Below, in pieces: positions 30,612 to 42,754 of a stretch of DNA of 64,000 nucleotides; position 1 is the first letter of the stretch, and each line of letters starts with the position of its first letter. Source of the stretch: Ceraceosorus guamensis (Eukaryota; Basidiomycota; Exobasidiomycetes; Ceraceosorales; Ceraceosoraceae). Both the position numbers and the translations under genes were made by a program. Below the pieces are notes generated by a model that was not told where the DNA came from, searched no databases, and saw only the letters and a program-made list of their open reading frames with translations. The stretch lies in NCBI RefSeq assembly GCF_003144195.1, contig NW_020290036.1, forward strand, positions 62,001 through 126,000, read 5' to 3'.

Positions 30612-32942
30612 ATGGCTCCTCCTTCCTATGGCGGAAGCGCCTCGGGGTCGTCTAGCCGCGTTTCATCGTCCATGCCCTCTCGACACCATCGGGTGCAACC
30701 AGCGCCGCGCATTCCCCCTCCGCCGCTCATCCCTCCGACGATCACAGACGCTCTATCGCAGCTACCACCGCCTTCTCTCTGGCCGGGCCTGGCGCTGCAG
30801 TACCTTGTCATCGATCCTCTCCTTGCCTTGCTGGACAACATTACCGCTCTCATCTTGTCTCCCAAGACGCATCGTTTGGTTCTGCGTCTTAGCGTGCTGG
30901 GAGGAATTTGGACGACTGCAGTAGCGCTCGCCATAGCTGGGTATGTTGGCTTCTACAGAGCCTGGGTACCGCATATAGGTCACTCTTACGACGTATGGCT
31001 GCAATATGGCAAGGAGGCGATTCCTTCAGCCGACATTGACTTGGCGAGAATCATGAGGGGCCAGTCGTTCGCTCGCGACCAAGAGTACGATGTTAGCGTC
31101 GATCTCGCCGTGCCTCTCAGTGCTGCAAACTTGGATCTTGGTGAGTAGAATTCTGAGCTCGCTGGCTGGCGTGAGCACTGATCATGACCCCCCTTTTCTA
31201 GGCAATTTCATGGTCTCCATTGATCTCTTTTCGGCGGACGATGCGCAGGCCTATTCCATCGCTCGTCCTGTGAGCTCCGATCCGCGGCGCGCCAAAGAAT
31301 GAATCCTTTGCCTGACCTCGTTTCTCTTTTACTCAGGCACTTATCACCTACAATCCAGCGCCCATGCGGGTTCTCCAAAACGTGGCTCATTCTCTCACAC
31401 GGCAGAGTTCACTCTCTTTGCCGCTTTCCACGAATCCCACTGCACTCTTTACCGTGCCTCTGCTGCGACGAGCTATCCTCTCTCCCGCTTCATCTTCGCA
31501 TCCCTTCACCCCATCTCCTGCTCAAGTAGTCAAGGCCAAGGTAAAGATAGGAAGAGAAGACGCAGACAAGTATTGGAGGTATGGTGGAGGTCACGGCGTG
31601 GGTGGGCTGAGGACGGATATCGGTCCCGGAAGAGTCCTTGGCGTGACGGAAGGCTTCAGAAGCAGAGGGGAGCTTCAGACATCCGCTGTCAGCTTGCGAA
31701 TCGACGCGCACTTGACAGGCCTGAGGTGAGCATATCGGTCTGCCAACGACGATCGCGCTGTTCTGACTGAAGGAAGTGCTCCCGCCTCTTTCAGATGGTT
31801 CATGTATCATCGACCCGTCCTTTCCTTCGTCCTTTTCACGTCGCTTTTTCTCGCTTTTGAGCTCGTCTCGGCACTCACGCTATGGGCGCTTGCAGCGCTG
31901 TACACTTCTAACCTGGTCGCGATGCCGAATCTAGCGGTGGAGGAGAACTACGTGGACCACCAGCGTCGCAGGAGACGTCGAGGAGGCAATAGCAGCAGCG
32001 CGGAGGATACTGCAAACGGCAACGGCGCCACCACGGCAGGCACGACCGACGGACTGACTCCGGGAGGCGTGTACGACGAGTCGACAAGTCCGCTCGACGA
32101 CGACGCGGGCAGCGGCGGAGAGACAGAGACGGAAGCTCGGAACCGCGCCAGAAATTTGTTGCAAGCGCGCGAGCAGCGCAGCCGAGCGAGTCTAAGAGCG
32201 CTGGACGAGCGCGAAGCTGCAGAGTCGAGGAGGGCGGAAGCGATGAGGGATTTTGCGGAGGGGAGACGAATGACTGGCGTGCCTTCATTGACGCACGAAG
32301 AGGAGAGGCTGCAAGCGGAGCGTGAACAGCAGGCTTTGCTCACCGAGAGGGAATTGGAGCTCGAGATGGGAAGCCGACGTGTGCTTGGCAGGCTGGACGA
32401 AGAGACTGAAGAGGAGACGGATGTGGGTGGCAGCGAAGGGTATGGACAGGGACGCGAGGGAGAGCAGGATGAGCAGTCTGGTTCGGGTAATGCTTGGGAA
32501 GAAATCGACGCGGAAGAGGAGAGCGAAGAGATGAATGCTGAGCAGCAAAGGCGAGAGGGGCTGAGAAGGCGCGCCGCAAAGAGCTCCGAAGAGCAAGGAA
32601 GGGAGAGCACAGTTTCTGGAGTGAGTAGCGCAGCAGGCACGATGCGCGCAAACAGCTGACAGGTGTAACTCACGCCCACTTGCGTAGTCTGCCACCTCGA
32701 GAGCATCCTCTGTCACTTCATTCGGCCCGAGCATGGCATCGTCTTCAAGAGGAACCTCGCTCGCCCCATCGACGGCGGGGGCAGGTCCTTCTGGTGCGCG
32801 TGCCTCTGCTACACCAACGCCAAGGGGATCCTCGCAGCCTATCAAGGAGGAGCCCGAGGATGATGTTAGCACGAGCGGCAGTGGGACTGGGAGTGGAACC
32901 AGCCCCGGCGAAGGGACTGACGCAGACGCAGCGTCGCGATGA
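30612..32942 (+). CDS. Seipin (lipid-droplet biogenesis protein)
   Basis: Exons: 30612-31140, 31202-31269, 31337-31725, 31795-32620, 32688-32942; 688 aa. A Pro/Ser-rich cytosolic start leads to membrane helix 1 (about 88-116, VLGGIWTTAVALAIAGYVGF). The luminal seipin domain has the hallmarks YDVSVDLAVPLSAANLDLG, NFMVSIDLFS and ARPALITYNPAP, then helix 2 (about 332-368, VLSFVLFTSLFLAFELVSAL). This two-helix, luminal beta-sandwich plan is the BSCL2/Sei1 family, which forms oligomeric rings at ER-lipid droplet contacts and controls droplet size. An unusually long cytosolic tail of about 320 residues follows. It is basic (HQRRRRRR), then a charged Glu/Arg helix (about 455-560), then Ser/Thr/Pro-rich with an IKEEPEDD patch. 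Yeast Sei1 has only a few residues there. Introns are 61-69 nt. Transcribed toward AIM6. Confidence 0.88.
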
Positions 32943-33832
32943 TACAGACCTGGAGCATTTCATCAAGCGGGCACAGCTCGCGTTCACCGCGCATTTCACC
33001 GATCACAATGAGCACGTCGCACTGGCGAAGCTCGCCGGATTTCGCTTCCAAATTTACTTGCTATGCTAGCCTCACGCATGACCTCGATCTTCACCTCTGC
33101 ATCACGATGGGCGTGATTGCGACTCTGGAGCATGTCCCATCACAAGCGTTGCTTTTGCGACGACCACAGCACCGCTCAATCTCAAATGGGAGTGATGCGA
33201 TGACCATGGCACTGCTCAATCTTGACTGGGCGCGTCGAATTTCGTGGGGAGGCGATGACGCTGCACAGTCGTCCTTTTGTGGCGCGCGGTCTCTTTTTGC
33301 TTGAGGCTGCTCTGGTCGAAGTGCCATCCGAAGGAAAAGGTATCTCCACCGCGCTAGATGCGTTGCGAGGACGGAGCGGCGTTGTCACATGAACTCCAAG
33401 CAGGCCCGAGGTAGGCTGCAAATCGTCGTTGGATGATCACACTTGACTGCAATACCAGCTCGTTCAGACATGCTAAAGCATCATCAGAAATCTTGCACTG
33501 GATGCCACTCGCGTGAAGCGCAACCACGAGTGGATCTGAAGCTGAGCGCGGACTGGGTCATCCCGATCAGATCATATGCCCAAGTATCGGTGTTCGACCG
33601 TCGCAAATCGTCGCCCACGTTTTGCACACCTGTCCGCACTTGACCATATTTGAGGAGACGCTGCATCTCAGCATGACGCTCACACCGCGGCTCTTGGTGC
33701 AGATGTGGCGCTTGCAGGAGGGACGTGCAAAGATTGCGATCAGCATTAACTAAGCTGTCAGCGCTGGCGGAGAAAGAGCAGAATGATGTACAGCAACACG
33801 AAATTCGAGCTCGACACGGAGCAATGCCGTAG
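32943..33832. other. Convergent spacer between seipin and AIM6-like gene
   Basis: Two converging 3' UTRs. A loose repeat of CTCAATCT/TGGGAGTGATGCGATGACCATGG-like text occurs at 33090-33235 (GATGACC..GCACTGCTCAATC echoes CGACCAC..GCACCGCTCAATC). No coding signal. Confidence 0.4.
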
Positions 33833-35087
33833 TCACCACTTTTGGATGGCATCTGCAAGGCAATCGAGCATACGGCAAATAAGCGGTGCAAAAATTCGAC
33901 AGGCTTGATCTGACTGCTCACCCAAGTCATCGGCATTGATCCAATCTGAGCCTAGACTCAGCAAGAGCCCATTGACTCTGTCCCTCACGAAGCTAGGCCA
34001 CACCGCTGCGAGTGCGGTGCGTAGGTGCATGGGCGTCAGCTCTAGCATCCGCACCATGACAGATATCAGGCGCGTAAAACCCACGCGTATCCCAGACCCT
34101 CGTCGCGATGCCTCTCGAGTGAGCATCGTCGATCGCCTTTGTCAGGTTTGAGACGACATCCGCGCTGGGATCCATTAGACCCTTGTAGCCGGGAGCGAGC
34201 GAGCCAAGGCTTGTACTGGCAATTCCGCACTGTAAAGGCCAGCCAGGGCGTAGAGGATTGAGCTCGATTCGAACAAAGGCGCGCCTTGCGCTCACGATGC
34301 CACTCACTAGCGTGCTGTTGTAGGCATACGCTTGACCCTCAATTTGAAAATCTTCGCTCAGCTTGCCGAGCGGACAGTCGACAAAAATGTTTCGACTTTG
34401 CAGCGCAGCGAGCGCATCTGTCGGGGTGTTTCCTGTGCCAATGACAACGATGGGCCCCTTTGTGATCTTGCCATCCTTGTACGTCGTCAGGTAGCCTTTC
34501 TGCTCCAGCGGACGCAGCGCTTCGATGGTGGCTTCGAGGGTCCTCCGACCTTCCGTCTTAAGGTCCACAAGTAGCTGTATAGGAGCAGCATTTCCGACAC
34601 CAGCAGTATAGAAGCCATTCCAAGGCAGTGTAGTGTTGGTTCGCAGTTGATCCTGCAGAGGCTTGAAGAACGCAGCTTCAGACTTGCTGGAAAGCAAAGC
34701 GTTGGCATCGTTGGCCTGGTCGATTGCTTTTCTGAGCGGCGCCAAGGTGAGGCTCTCGAAAGTCCTTTCGGGTGAGAGCGAGTAGGGATCGTGCCCTACG
34801 TAAAGCTCTCCATTCATCAGCCAGACGTCCGACTCGATCGATCTCACGCCGTGCGCTAGCGCATCCAACACAGGCGTATCTCTCCAATAATCGTTATGCG
34901 AATGGACGCCAATGGGTTGAATATCGCGACTCCAGTCAGCTGGGTGCTGGAGGATGGAGGCATCTCTGCCTCCAAAGAACGAAGTGGTGTCCGACTCGAT
35001 TGGCTTGGTTGGATTCAACTTGAGCGCCGTCACTGCTGAAGCGGCAGCAATCAAGCCAATCAGCGTGGAGGTTGCTCTGTTTACCAT
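33833..35087 (-). CDS. AIM6: AIM6-like protein (PLC-like phosphodiesterase fold)
   Basis: Exons: 34085-35087 and 33833-34041 (403 aa), joined by a 43-nt intron with gtgggt donor and ctag acceptor. Without the splice the frame loses the conserved end; with it the protein continues WPSFVRDRVNGLLLSLGSDWINADDL, as in the family. The start MVNRATSTLIGLIAAASAVTAL resembles a signal peptide and has a strong context (GCGCCATGG). The family core is GVHSHNDYWRDTPVLDALAHG, SIESDVWLMNGELYVGHD (His, Asn, Glu and Asp that line the TIM-barrel active site), LVDLKTEG and GTGNTP. Yeast Aim6 is linked only by phenotype to mitochondrial inheritance; no substrate is known. The same frame stays open upstream to an ATG at 35438 and would add a signal-anchor (RKACLLLLAGACLCAALL), so a longer type II membrane form of 520 aa is possible. 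Confidence 0.85.
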
Positions 35088-37695
35088 GGCGCAAAAGAGA
35101 CGAAGGGAAGTAACACGATGAGCGGCTACGCAATTTGACCTATCGCGCTGGATCGTCGAGGCGGTGCGGTAGCGAAATGCGATGAGATCGGTGCGAGAGC
35201 GGATCAGTAGCGCTGCACAGAGACAAGCCCCAGCTAACAATAGCAAACAGGCCTTGCGTGTTCTTCGACGATTTCGAGTCGTTCTGGGCGTGGGGGATGG
35301 GCCTCTGTGCCAGTTTGTCGTCAGATGGGAGTCGGATTTGCGCGATCCTGAGGCTGACTTTTCATTCCTTGCGCCTTCTTCGCGGCTCGATAAATGGACG
35401 CGCTGCTGATGATTGCTTGCGGAGCTGCCCACGCTCATGTCGATCTTGTGGAGGAACGTGCTTGTCGGGGAGAGCAAGAAAAGGTCTGCTGCACGGCTGC
35501 AAGTTACTGTGCAGTATTGCGGCACGTATGGGAGAGAGCGATGTGTGGCCTGTGCAGACTGACTTGTGCAAATGGTGGGGGGGTGGGGATGTATGCGCCT
35601 GGGAACGTGCTTCGACTTGCTAGAAGGCTTCCTCGCCAAGAACACATGCCTGCCGCTGATCACGCTGATCACGAGACCCGCTGAGACCCTGCAGCTTTCG
35701 AGGCGTCGGCCCAACCTCCACGCAAAAAAGCTTCGGCACTGACTGCTCTGGCTACAGCTGCCGCGCAAAGTCATCGCGAAAGCGGTGTGATGCGGTGAGA
35801 GAAATTGTCGAGGTCTTTGCGGATGGCGTGAGCATCTCTTGATCAGTCGGACGATTTTCATGATCGCGTTGTAGTGTATGCTCGAAGAACTCATGGGTAG
35901 ACCGAGAGCCACTCGAAGGCGCTCATTCTTTATTCGTGATTCAGTTATTGAGTGCTTGTCGCCGCGCCCCGCGCTTCTGATGAGTATCGTGAGCCTTCGC
36001 CACCTCAAAAGCTTCTGCACGTGATTTGGCGTGCCGCGGCCCGACTCCAGCCTGCTTCCAATTTCGCTCGCGCGCACCAACGCGGGAGAATTGAATTTCC
36101 CCGCGTTGTCCCCTCTTCTTGAGCTACGCAGGCCGTGGCCGCTAGCTATCCCTTCTTCCGTCAGATCAGCCTACCTTCTTGAGGCCGACTTGGCAACTCG
36201 GCGTCAGCGCTCAGACAGTTGAATACATGCTCACTTGATGGGTGCGTACTCACTTGGATGTGAATGCTTGTGTCAGCAAGCTTCGGTCAAACGGTTTTGT
36301 GGGCAGGAAACTTTCTTGAGTCGCCCAGAGTTGCCATATGTGCTTGCAAGCACGAGTGCTGACTCAGATTGTGCCTGCCCCCACTCTTCGACAGAAGAAT
36401 CAAGAGTCGCAGTACGACGTAAGGTATATGTAGTGCGAGTGGCTGAATGTAGTGCGAGTGGCTGAATCACCAAGTCATCGAACCCCCTCTGCCTGCGACA
36501 GTGAAGAGTGGTAATCATCATGTGAATGAGATGGATGTCCTTACTAGCCGTCGTTCGTCCACATGCAGGCAGAAGTGCGTGGCCGAATCACTCAAAAGAA
36601 CTGCGCGGGCAGGATCCTTGGAGTGACAGACAGCATCCAATTTGAAGCTTGGATGAGGTCATGATGATTGCGAGTATGCCGGGGTCAATTCGTGATTTTG
36701 ATTCATTAGCTGGTCGTGAGTAGTGATGATTCACATTCATCAGATTGTAGCAATGGTAAAGCTGAAAACAGATATAGGGCGAGCCTTTCAGTGGTGATCA
36801 GTGGATTCAAATTCTAGGTCAGTGCATGATGCCATATCAGTTCAAGAAGTGTGAGTGCTCCATGGAAGCAAGCGTGCCGTGGATGGCCCGAAAGTCACGA
36901 GTGAGTCAGGCCGCGGCCAACTGAGCGAGCTGCCGAAAGTGCGCCGCGCGGGCGTCACATTCGTGATTATTGCTCAGGTACGCGCAGCCACGCGTATAGG
37001 GCGACGGTCATGGTGGCAGACGGCAGACGCCACACCCGGCACCCAGCACCCAGCAGGCAGGCGGGGATGTGTCGCATTTGTGTTGCCTGTTCCTAGCTGC
37101 TGCTGATGTGCACATGACGTGCCTGGCCGCGATCCTGGCCCACACCCGCGAAGAGATGTGCAGCGGCAGCGGCGCTCTGTCCCCTCTCTCGACAAACGCA
37201 GAACAAGCACCATTCTTGTGAATCTTTCTCATTGGCCTCCCTTCTCCCTCACATACATCAGCGTAGCCTTTCTACGGAATCCTCCGGCCCTGCTGCTTGT
37301 CTCTTTTGGACTTATAGCAGAGGCGAGCTAGGTGTTCGCGTCCCAGAGAAAAGGAACCGCTTGTCCTGCCCCCTCTCTTCCGAGTGATTCCACACTGCCA
37401 CCAGCACAGCGATTCGGGTCCGCGAGCACGGACAGCTGCAACTGCGCAAGCATTTCCGACGATGCGACAAGGGTGCGCTCGACTGTAGAGATGCACAGGC
37501 AGCACCACTCCCATCCCCTCCTATGGCCTGAACGGAGCTACTGATGCAAGAGGCGTTACCCGGCTCTCGTTGCAGAACCGCACCATCTACACCTCTACGC
37601 CTACTTTGGCACTCCCGGACGGACTTCCTCGAGCGGGAGGACTTTGCTGTGATCCAACCAGCATTCAGCATCGCGTAACCGCAAGCAGACCCACA
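35088..37695. other. Divergent 2.6 kb spacer
   Basis: Promoters of the AIM6-like gene (minus) and the arrestin gene (plus). The minus frame is open through most of 35088-36080, but upstream of 35438 it has no protein-like features. Contains a G-rich run (GGTGGGGGGGTGGGG near 35574-35588), a tandem 19-mer at 36429-36466 and a motif copy near 36894-36909. Pyrimidine-rich sequence at 37220-37260. Confidence 0.5.
36429..36466. repeat. Perfect 2 x 19-bp tandem repeat
   Basis: The unit TGTAGTGCGAGTGGCTGAA occurs twice head to tail without mismatch, which suggests a recent slippage duplication or a duplicated factor-binding site. Confidence 0.9.
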
Positions 37696-40600
37696 ATGCC
37701 TCCAACCTCAGTCCACATCGAACGTGAGTCTTGGCAGCTTAGCCGCTGACCTCCTTGCAGCCCAATTGATTGACAGCTATTTCAATCCTTCAGTCTTCGA
37801 ACCCGTCATCTTTCTGCGAGGACAGTCTGCCGTTGGAGAGGGTGCGCACTGCAAGCGGAGACCTCAATTTTGTCACTAGACTGACTTGACACACGTTCCC
37901 CCCATGCGCTTACTCTTCAGATGCTCGGGGAAGACGACGTGCAGTGGACTTCGATGCCCCACCCTCTCAGCTGCGGGGTCTCTTGACACTTCACCTCGCC
38001 AAGTCAAGTCGCATCAAGGACATTTCTGTTGAGCTGAGAGGAGTCGGGCGCACGGACTGGCCAGAGGGTAAGCTGCGCAGAGTAGCGCATCTATTAGCTG
38101 AGACACTGACTTGGCACCATTTTAACATCCTAGGCATCGGACATAACAGGCTGGAGCTCGGCGAAGAATCTTGCTTGATCAAGCAAGGCGTCTCTTTGTT
38201 CGATGCACGCCTCGACCCTACACCCCGGAGACGAGCTAATAGCATTGGCCCTGGCATCGCGTGCGATTCTTCCGAGGGCTGGTCTCTGGGCGCGTACCAC
38301 GACCCAGACCGAGCGTCTTCCAGTAATCCAACGACACCTCGAGCGCGGGGAGAGGGTAGCAACAAGAATCACAACTCGAATGGCGCGTCTAGCGAGAGCG
38401 GACTCGCCAAGGTGGCTCAAGTCGCAGCGAGAGCCGGCACTTCCTTGCTACCGCCCACAGTTGTCAAGGAGCTGCAGCTTACAGCCAAGCCGAAGAAAGC
38501 AAACGCACCCAGTCCACAGCGTCCTCACTTTGGAAGGAGCGGCAGTGCAGGAGGGGTGAACCTGCAACGCACCCAAGCTGCACCATCCCCCAGGCCGGGC
38601 AGCGCCAATGGTCGCTCTCTCGACCCTTCTCCTGGTCCCTCACAACCCTCGACGCATCGCTCTCTCGACCCTCCGCCCTCGTATGAGCAACACATTTCCA
38701 GTGCTCCCGCAACGCAGTCGCCCCTAGCTGTTCGCGCCGCCGACGCCTTGGACACGACACAAACTAGGTGCGACCGAGAGGGCGCTGCAGATACTGGCGC
38801 AGCGTCAAGGTCAGGACAGCGCTCTATACTGCATCCTGCCGGGAGACAGGAACGTGCAGAGCGTTCATCAAGTCATGTAGGCCCTGGAGTCCGATTTGGA
38901 CCGGCTCAAGAAGCGCGCCCTCCCGCAGATTCGCAGAGCGCGATGGGAGCTCCTTCTGGCTACCTTGCGTCCTCGCCGCTAGGCTCAGTCGGTGCTGCAA
39001 ATACGGCAACGAATTCCACCAATTCCACGCCCTCCCGTCCAACATCTCCTTCAACAAGAGTAGCCTCGAGCTCTTCGACACTGTCGTCGGCTCCAAACAG
39101 CCGTCGTGCAAGTGTGGATGGAATGCACGCCGCTTCCAAAGCGAGCAGCCCCGGCGCTCCCGCTCGGAGCCGCAAAAGTGGCATCAAGGGACTTTTGGGT
39201 GGCCTTTTGAAGGAAGCTGACAAAGACAAGGAGCGTGGCCTGTCCGAAGTTAGAGATCCTGGGCATGATTGGAATGAGGCGCCTAGCGAGTGGAAGGAGT
39301 TCAAAAAAGGCACGTATACGTACGCCATCTCGCTACCTCTCCCGGCCGCTTTACCTCCTACCCTTCATGCCGACTTTGGCTCAAATGTCTACACGCTGAG
39401 AGGTCACGTCACGCGCGCGGGCCCGTTGACGCCCAACCTCAGCGACGAACGCGAGGTGGTTTTGGTGCACGCTCCGGACGAGAACGCAAACGAGGAAAAC
39501 GAGAGCATCGTCGTGGAGCGCACTTGGGAAGACACGCTTGGATATGCTGCAGTAGTGTCCGGTCGAAGCTTTCCAGTAGGAGCCAAGATTCCAGTCTGGT
39601 TCCGATTGGTAGCGCTCGACAAGGTCCGCATACATCGAATCGTCGCGACGCTAGAAGAAAGGGTGAGTCTGCATCTCGAATGCTTGACAGGGGGGTCCGA
39701 GGCTCATTCATGCACCGAACCTTCTCCTTCCCGTTTCCCTCCTACAGACTGATTACTACGCCAAGGGAAGGCGTGTGGCTCGGCACGAAGTGCCCCGAAG
39801 ATGGACCATGCTCAAGCTCACCCCTCCTGAAGGCCATGCGGCTCTGCTTCCGGTGATATCTGACGACTCAGATGCTCTGGACTCGCATCCGCTTACCCCT
39901 TACGCTGAAGCGGCGACGCACACATGGCCAGAAGCGGATAGAGAGATGCGAGCCAGTAGCTCTCTCAATCTGCTAGACCCACAGGGACCCTGGGAGCTTG
40001 CGGCTGAGCTTCAAACGCCTACCTGCCCGCCCGCACGAATCAACATGAGCACCAATCACAAGAAGAGCAACATTGCTGTGCACCACACCGTCAAGCTCTC
40101 CATACGAGTTGAGAAGCTCAAGAATTCCACTGCGCTGTCGAAGGGCAAGCCTCAATTGTTCGATATCAACATCGAGTGCCCGATCGCGCTGACCCATAGC
40201 CACACTGCACATGCATGGCTCAGCTTACCCGACTATTGGAGCCTGCCTCCTGGTGACACTTCGTTGCTGAGAGGACTCCCTATCGCTCCTACAGGCTCTG
40301 AAACGTCTACACCGTTGCTCGCGTCATCAGCGCCACGAGACACATATGGTGTGGGTGACGGCTACGCCGATGAGGCATGCCCGGGGCAACGCGAGCTCAA
40401 CGGCACACCGAGTCAAGACACCAAGCTCATGTCAGCTGAAGCCAGAGACCAGTTGAGGCACGCTCGCGAGAGACTGAACAGCAATGCGCGAGATGTAGAC
40501 CTCGCAAGCTCTTCTGCCCGAAGTCCTTCCCATCAGTCGGGCCTTCAGTGGCTTGCGTTAAGCAGCGAAGCGCCTGTGCTTGCTCGGCCGCTCTCCCCTC

Positions 40601-40758
40601 CCTTCGGCTCCCCAGCTGCAGCTGAGTCGGGACTCGACGGCCTCTCATCACAAGCGTCCGACCGCTTGATTCATCAATCGCTGCGTTCATCGCACCGCAT
40701 CGCTTCTGGTCCTGGCGTGTTCCCGGATGAGCCGCCTGCGTATCCCGCTTCTTCCTGA
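37696..40758 (+). CDS. Alpha-arrestin (ART/ROG3-type ubiquitin-ligase adaptor)
   Basis: Exons: 37696-37723, 37794-37841, 37921-38067, 38134-39662, 39748-40758; 920 aa. Start MPPTSVHIEL joins FEPVIFLRGQ, the first arrestin strand. The N-lobe continues LHLAKSSRIKDISVELRG..WPEGIG, and is then interrupted by about 350 disordered Ser/Pro residues. It resumes with EWKEFKKGTYTYAISLPLP, ALPPTLHADFGSNVYTLRG and the C-lobe (VHHTVKLSIRVEKL, FDINIECPIALTHSHTAH). Two PY motifs, PPSY (255-258) and PPAY (913-916), are the binding sites for WW domains of the Rsp5/Nedd4 ligase. By family knowledge the protein would direct ubiquitination and endocytosis of plasma-membrane transporters; the cargo is unknown. 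Intron 3 (38068-38133) is 66 nt, a multiple of three, and free of stops, so its retention would add 22 residues. Its removal is favoured by family alignment. Confidence 0.88.
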
Positions 40759-42754
40759 TCGTCACATTTGCCTTGCCGCCCTCGTCTTTCTCATGTCATA
40801 TCTATTATACCTGTTCGCCACAACGCCAATAGCATGCACAATCCCGGTCACACGGCGTGGTGTCGACGCGCTGTGGACCACACTGGCGAGAGCAGGCGAG
40901 CATCTGTCTCGGCAGCTTTCGAATCGGACATTTGCAACAGCCCATCCGTTCCGGTCTTCAGCTGCTTCCACCGCGCACGCTCATGATCCCTCTCCGCGTC
41001 GGCAGCTTCGGAGGTCTTGCCGGTGAAACATGTGCCAAGGAAGCTTTCACAGATCACTCACGACTTGTGCTGGATACTTCATGGGCGGCTCAGCGGGGGA
41101 GGGGAAAGGGGGAAGCCTTCCGTATCTTGACTGTGGTCCGTGCTCCCCCGGTCAGACTCGAGCTAGAAGATGGTCACGAGCACAGCCTCATGAACCACAT
41201 CTTGGATTGACAGGAGACGACTGATGACAGGATGCGTGGACTGAAAAGTGGAGGGCTGCGCACGGGCGCACGCGCAAGAAATCGTGTTTTGTCTGCACAG
41301 GCTTGTGCTGCGAATGGGGAAAAGAGCCTTGCTGTCGATGTTTGGACGCATCACTTTGAATCGAATGAACCCGCATGTCATGCGTTTGCCACAATTCTAG
41401 ACCCGCGACGAGTTCTTCCGAGCGCTTGGGGATCGTAGAACGGGATGCAAGGTGGTAGATCTCGAGGGTCGCTCCGTCGATGCATGCACATCAAGTCACG
41501 AGTCGAGTATGACATTATGGCAGTCAAGAGTGAGTGTAATCGTGATTGATTGAGAGAGTTTCACCCTGATTCTCGAGACTCACGCAGCATCAGGAAGGAT
41601 CGCGAGTGCGAAGCCGCTTGGCCGTTGCTGTGACCATGAATACTGCGCGTTGCGCGAGTCACAAGTTCCCATATATAGCGACTAGGCTGTTGCGACTGAA
41701 GCACATTCACCATTCCGAGAATTATTTGCGATTGGTCGCTAATCAACCTGCTTTCAAATCAAAGGAGCCATGATGCGTACCCGCGGCGAGCGCGAATCGC
41801 CGCGCACACGCTCGATCACGACTCTCTCGGCACACTTCATATCGCTGCCTCAAGCGGAATAAGGCGGGTCACATTCGGAGTCACAAGAATCAGAAGAATC
41901 ACGAACCAAAATCAAATGCGCAGGCTTGCCCCATCACCACTCACGACTCCAACTCAATCACACGGGCGAGCGCAGCAGCGCAACGCGCAGCAGCAAGCAC
42001 CGAAGGCATGCATGCGCTCAAATCTTTGTTTAGCGTCGTCTTGTGCGGAGGTCTAGACCTCCAGCTGGTGCTCCTGCGGTGCTCCTGGTGCAGCGATGGA
42101 GGGCTGCAGGCCTGACGCCGCGAAATGAATCATGACGTATACCTCTGCCTCATCTAGCAGATGCATGCCTTCCTCGATTCAATTCGCAGCAAGTGCATCA
42201 GCTCGGTCTCACCCTGCGCGCGCTTCGAATCGTGACCCCAGTACGGGGCACGCACTCAGACTACTAAACTGTACCGCACAGTCATGCAGATGCGCGATCG
42301 TCGAATGCATGCATCTGACTATAGTCTGAGGAGTGTGACCAGCCGCTGGCCCTTCGCTCCGAGTCCTTTCGAAGTTGCGGGTGGCCATGCAGAGAAGGTC
42401 CCTACGGAGCCTCCGTTGCAGAGCGGCGCATTGACCCGAGCTCCTCTTCTGCCGCACATCATGCAGCAGCATCCGCCACGAGGGAGCCTCGCAGCGATGA
42501 GAGTGGGTGGAGCCGCGCGCACAGTCAAGAGTCTGACTCAAACGCCGCTTTTCGTGCAACGCGCTGCAAAGCTACATAAATCCGGGGGGGCTGCCGTCAG
42601 CCGTCTCCGCTATCACTCCCCTGACCCAAAGACCACCATACTTCACCCACTGACAGCCGCATCCCGCGCAACTGTCAACTGCATCTTGCCCATCCTGTCC
42701 CACACTCATCCAAGAGACACGGCTTTAGACCACCCTATCTCGCTGGTTCCACCT
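40759..42754. other. 2 kb spacer between arrestin and coiled-coil genes
   Basis: No exon recognised. Motif copies near 41493-41508, 41520-41550, 41575, 41812 and 41937. Inverted blocks of GCATGCAT type near 41475 and 42008. The last 200 bases, ending in CACC-rich text, are likely the promoter and 5' UTR of the next gene. Confidence 0.45.

Noticed and set aside
31948-32706. Minus-strand frame of 252 codons opposite seipin
   Set aside because: Shadow of the charged seipin tail, Ser/Leu-rich and featureless.
35439-36080. Upstream extension of the AIM6-like frame to 695 codons
   Set aside because: Beyond ATG 35438 the translation has no hydrophobic, domain or low-complexity pattern expected of the family. 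Most likely chance openness.
37794-37841. Acceptor at 37776 (GACAG) for arrestin exon 2, giving YFNPSVFEPV
   Set aside because: Wrong phase with exon 1. The acceptor at 37793 keeps phase and gives HIELFEPVIFLRG.
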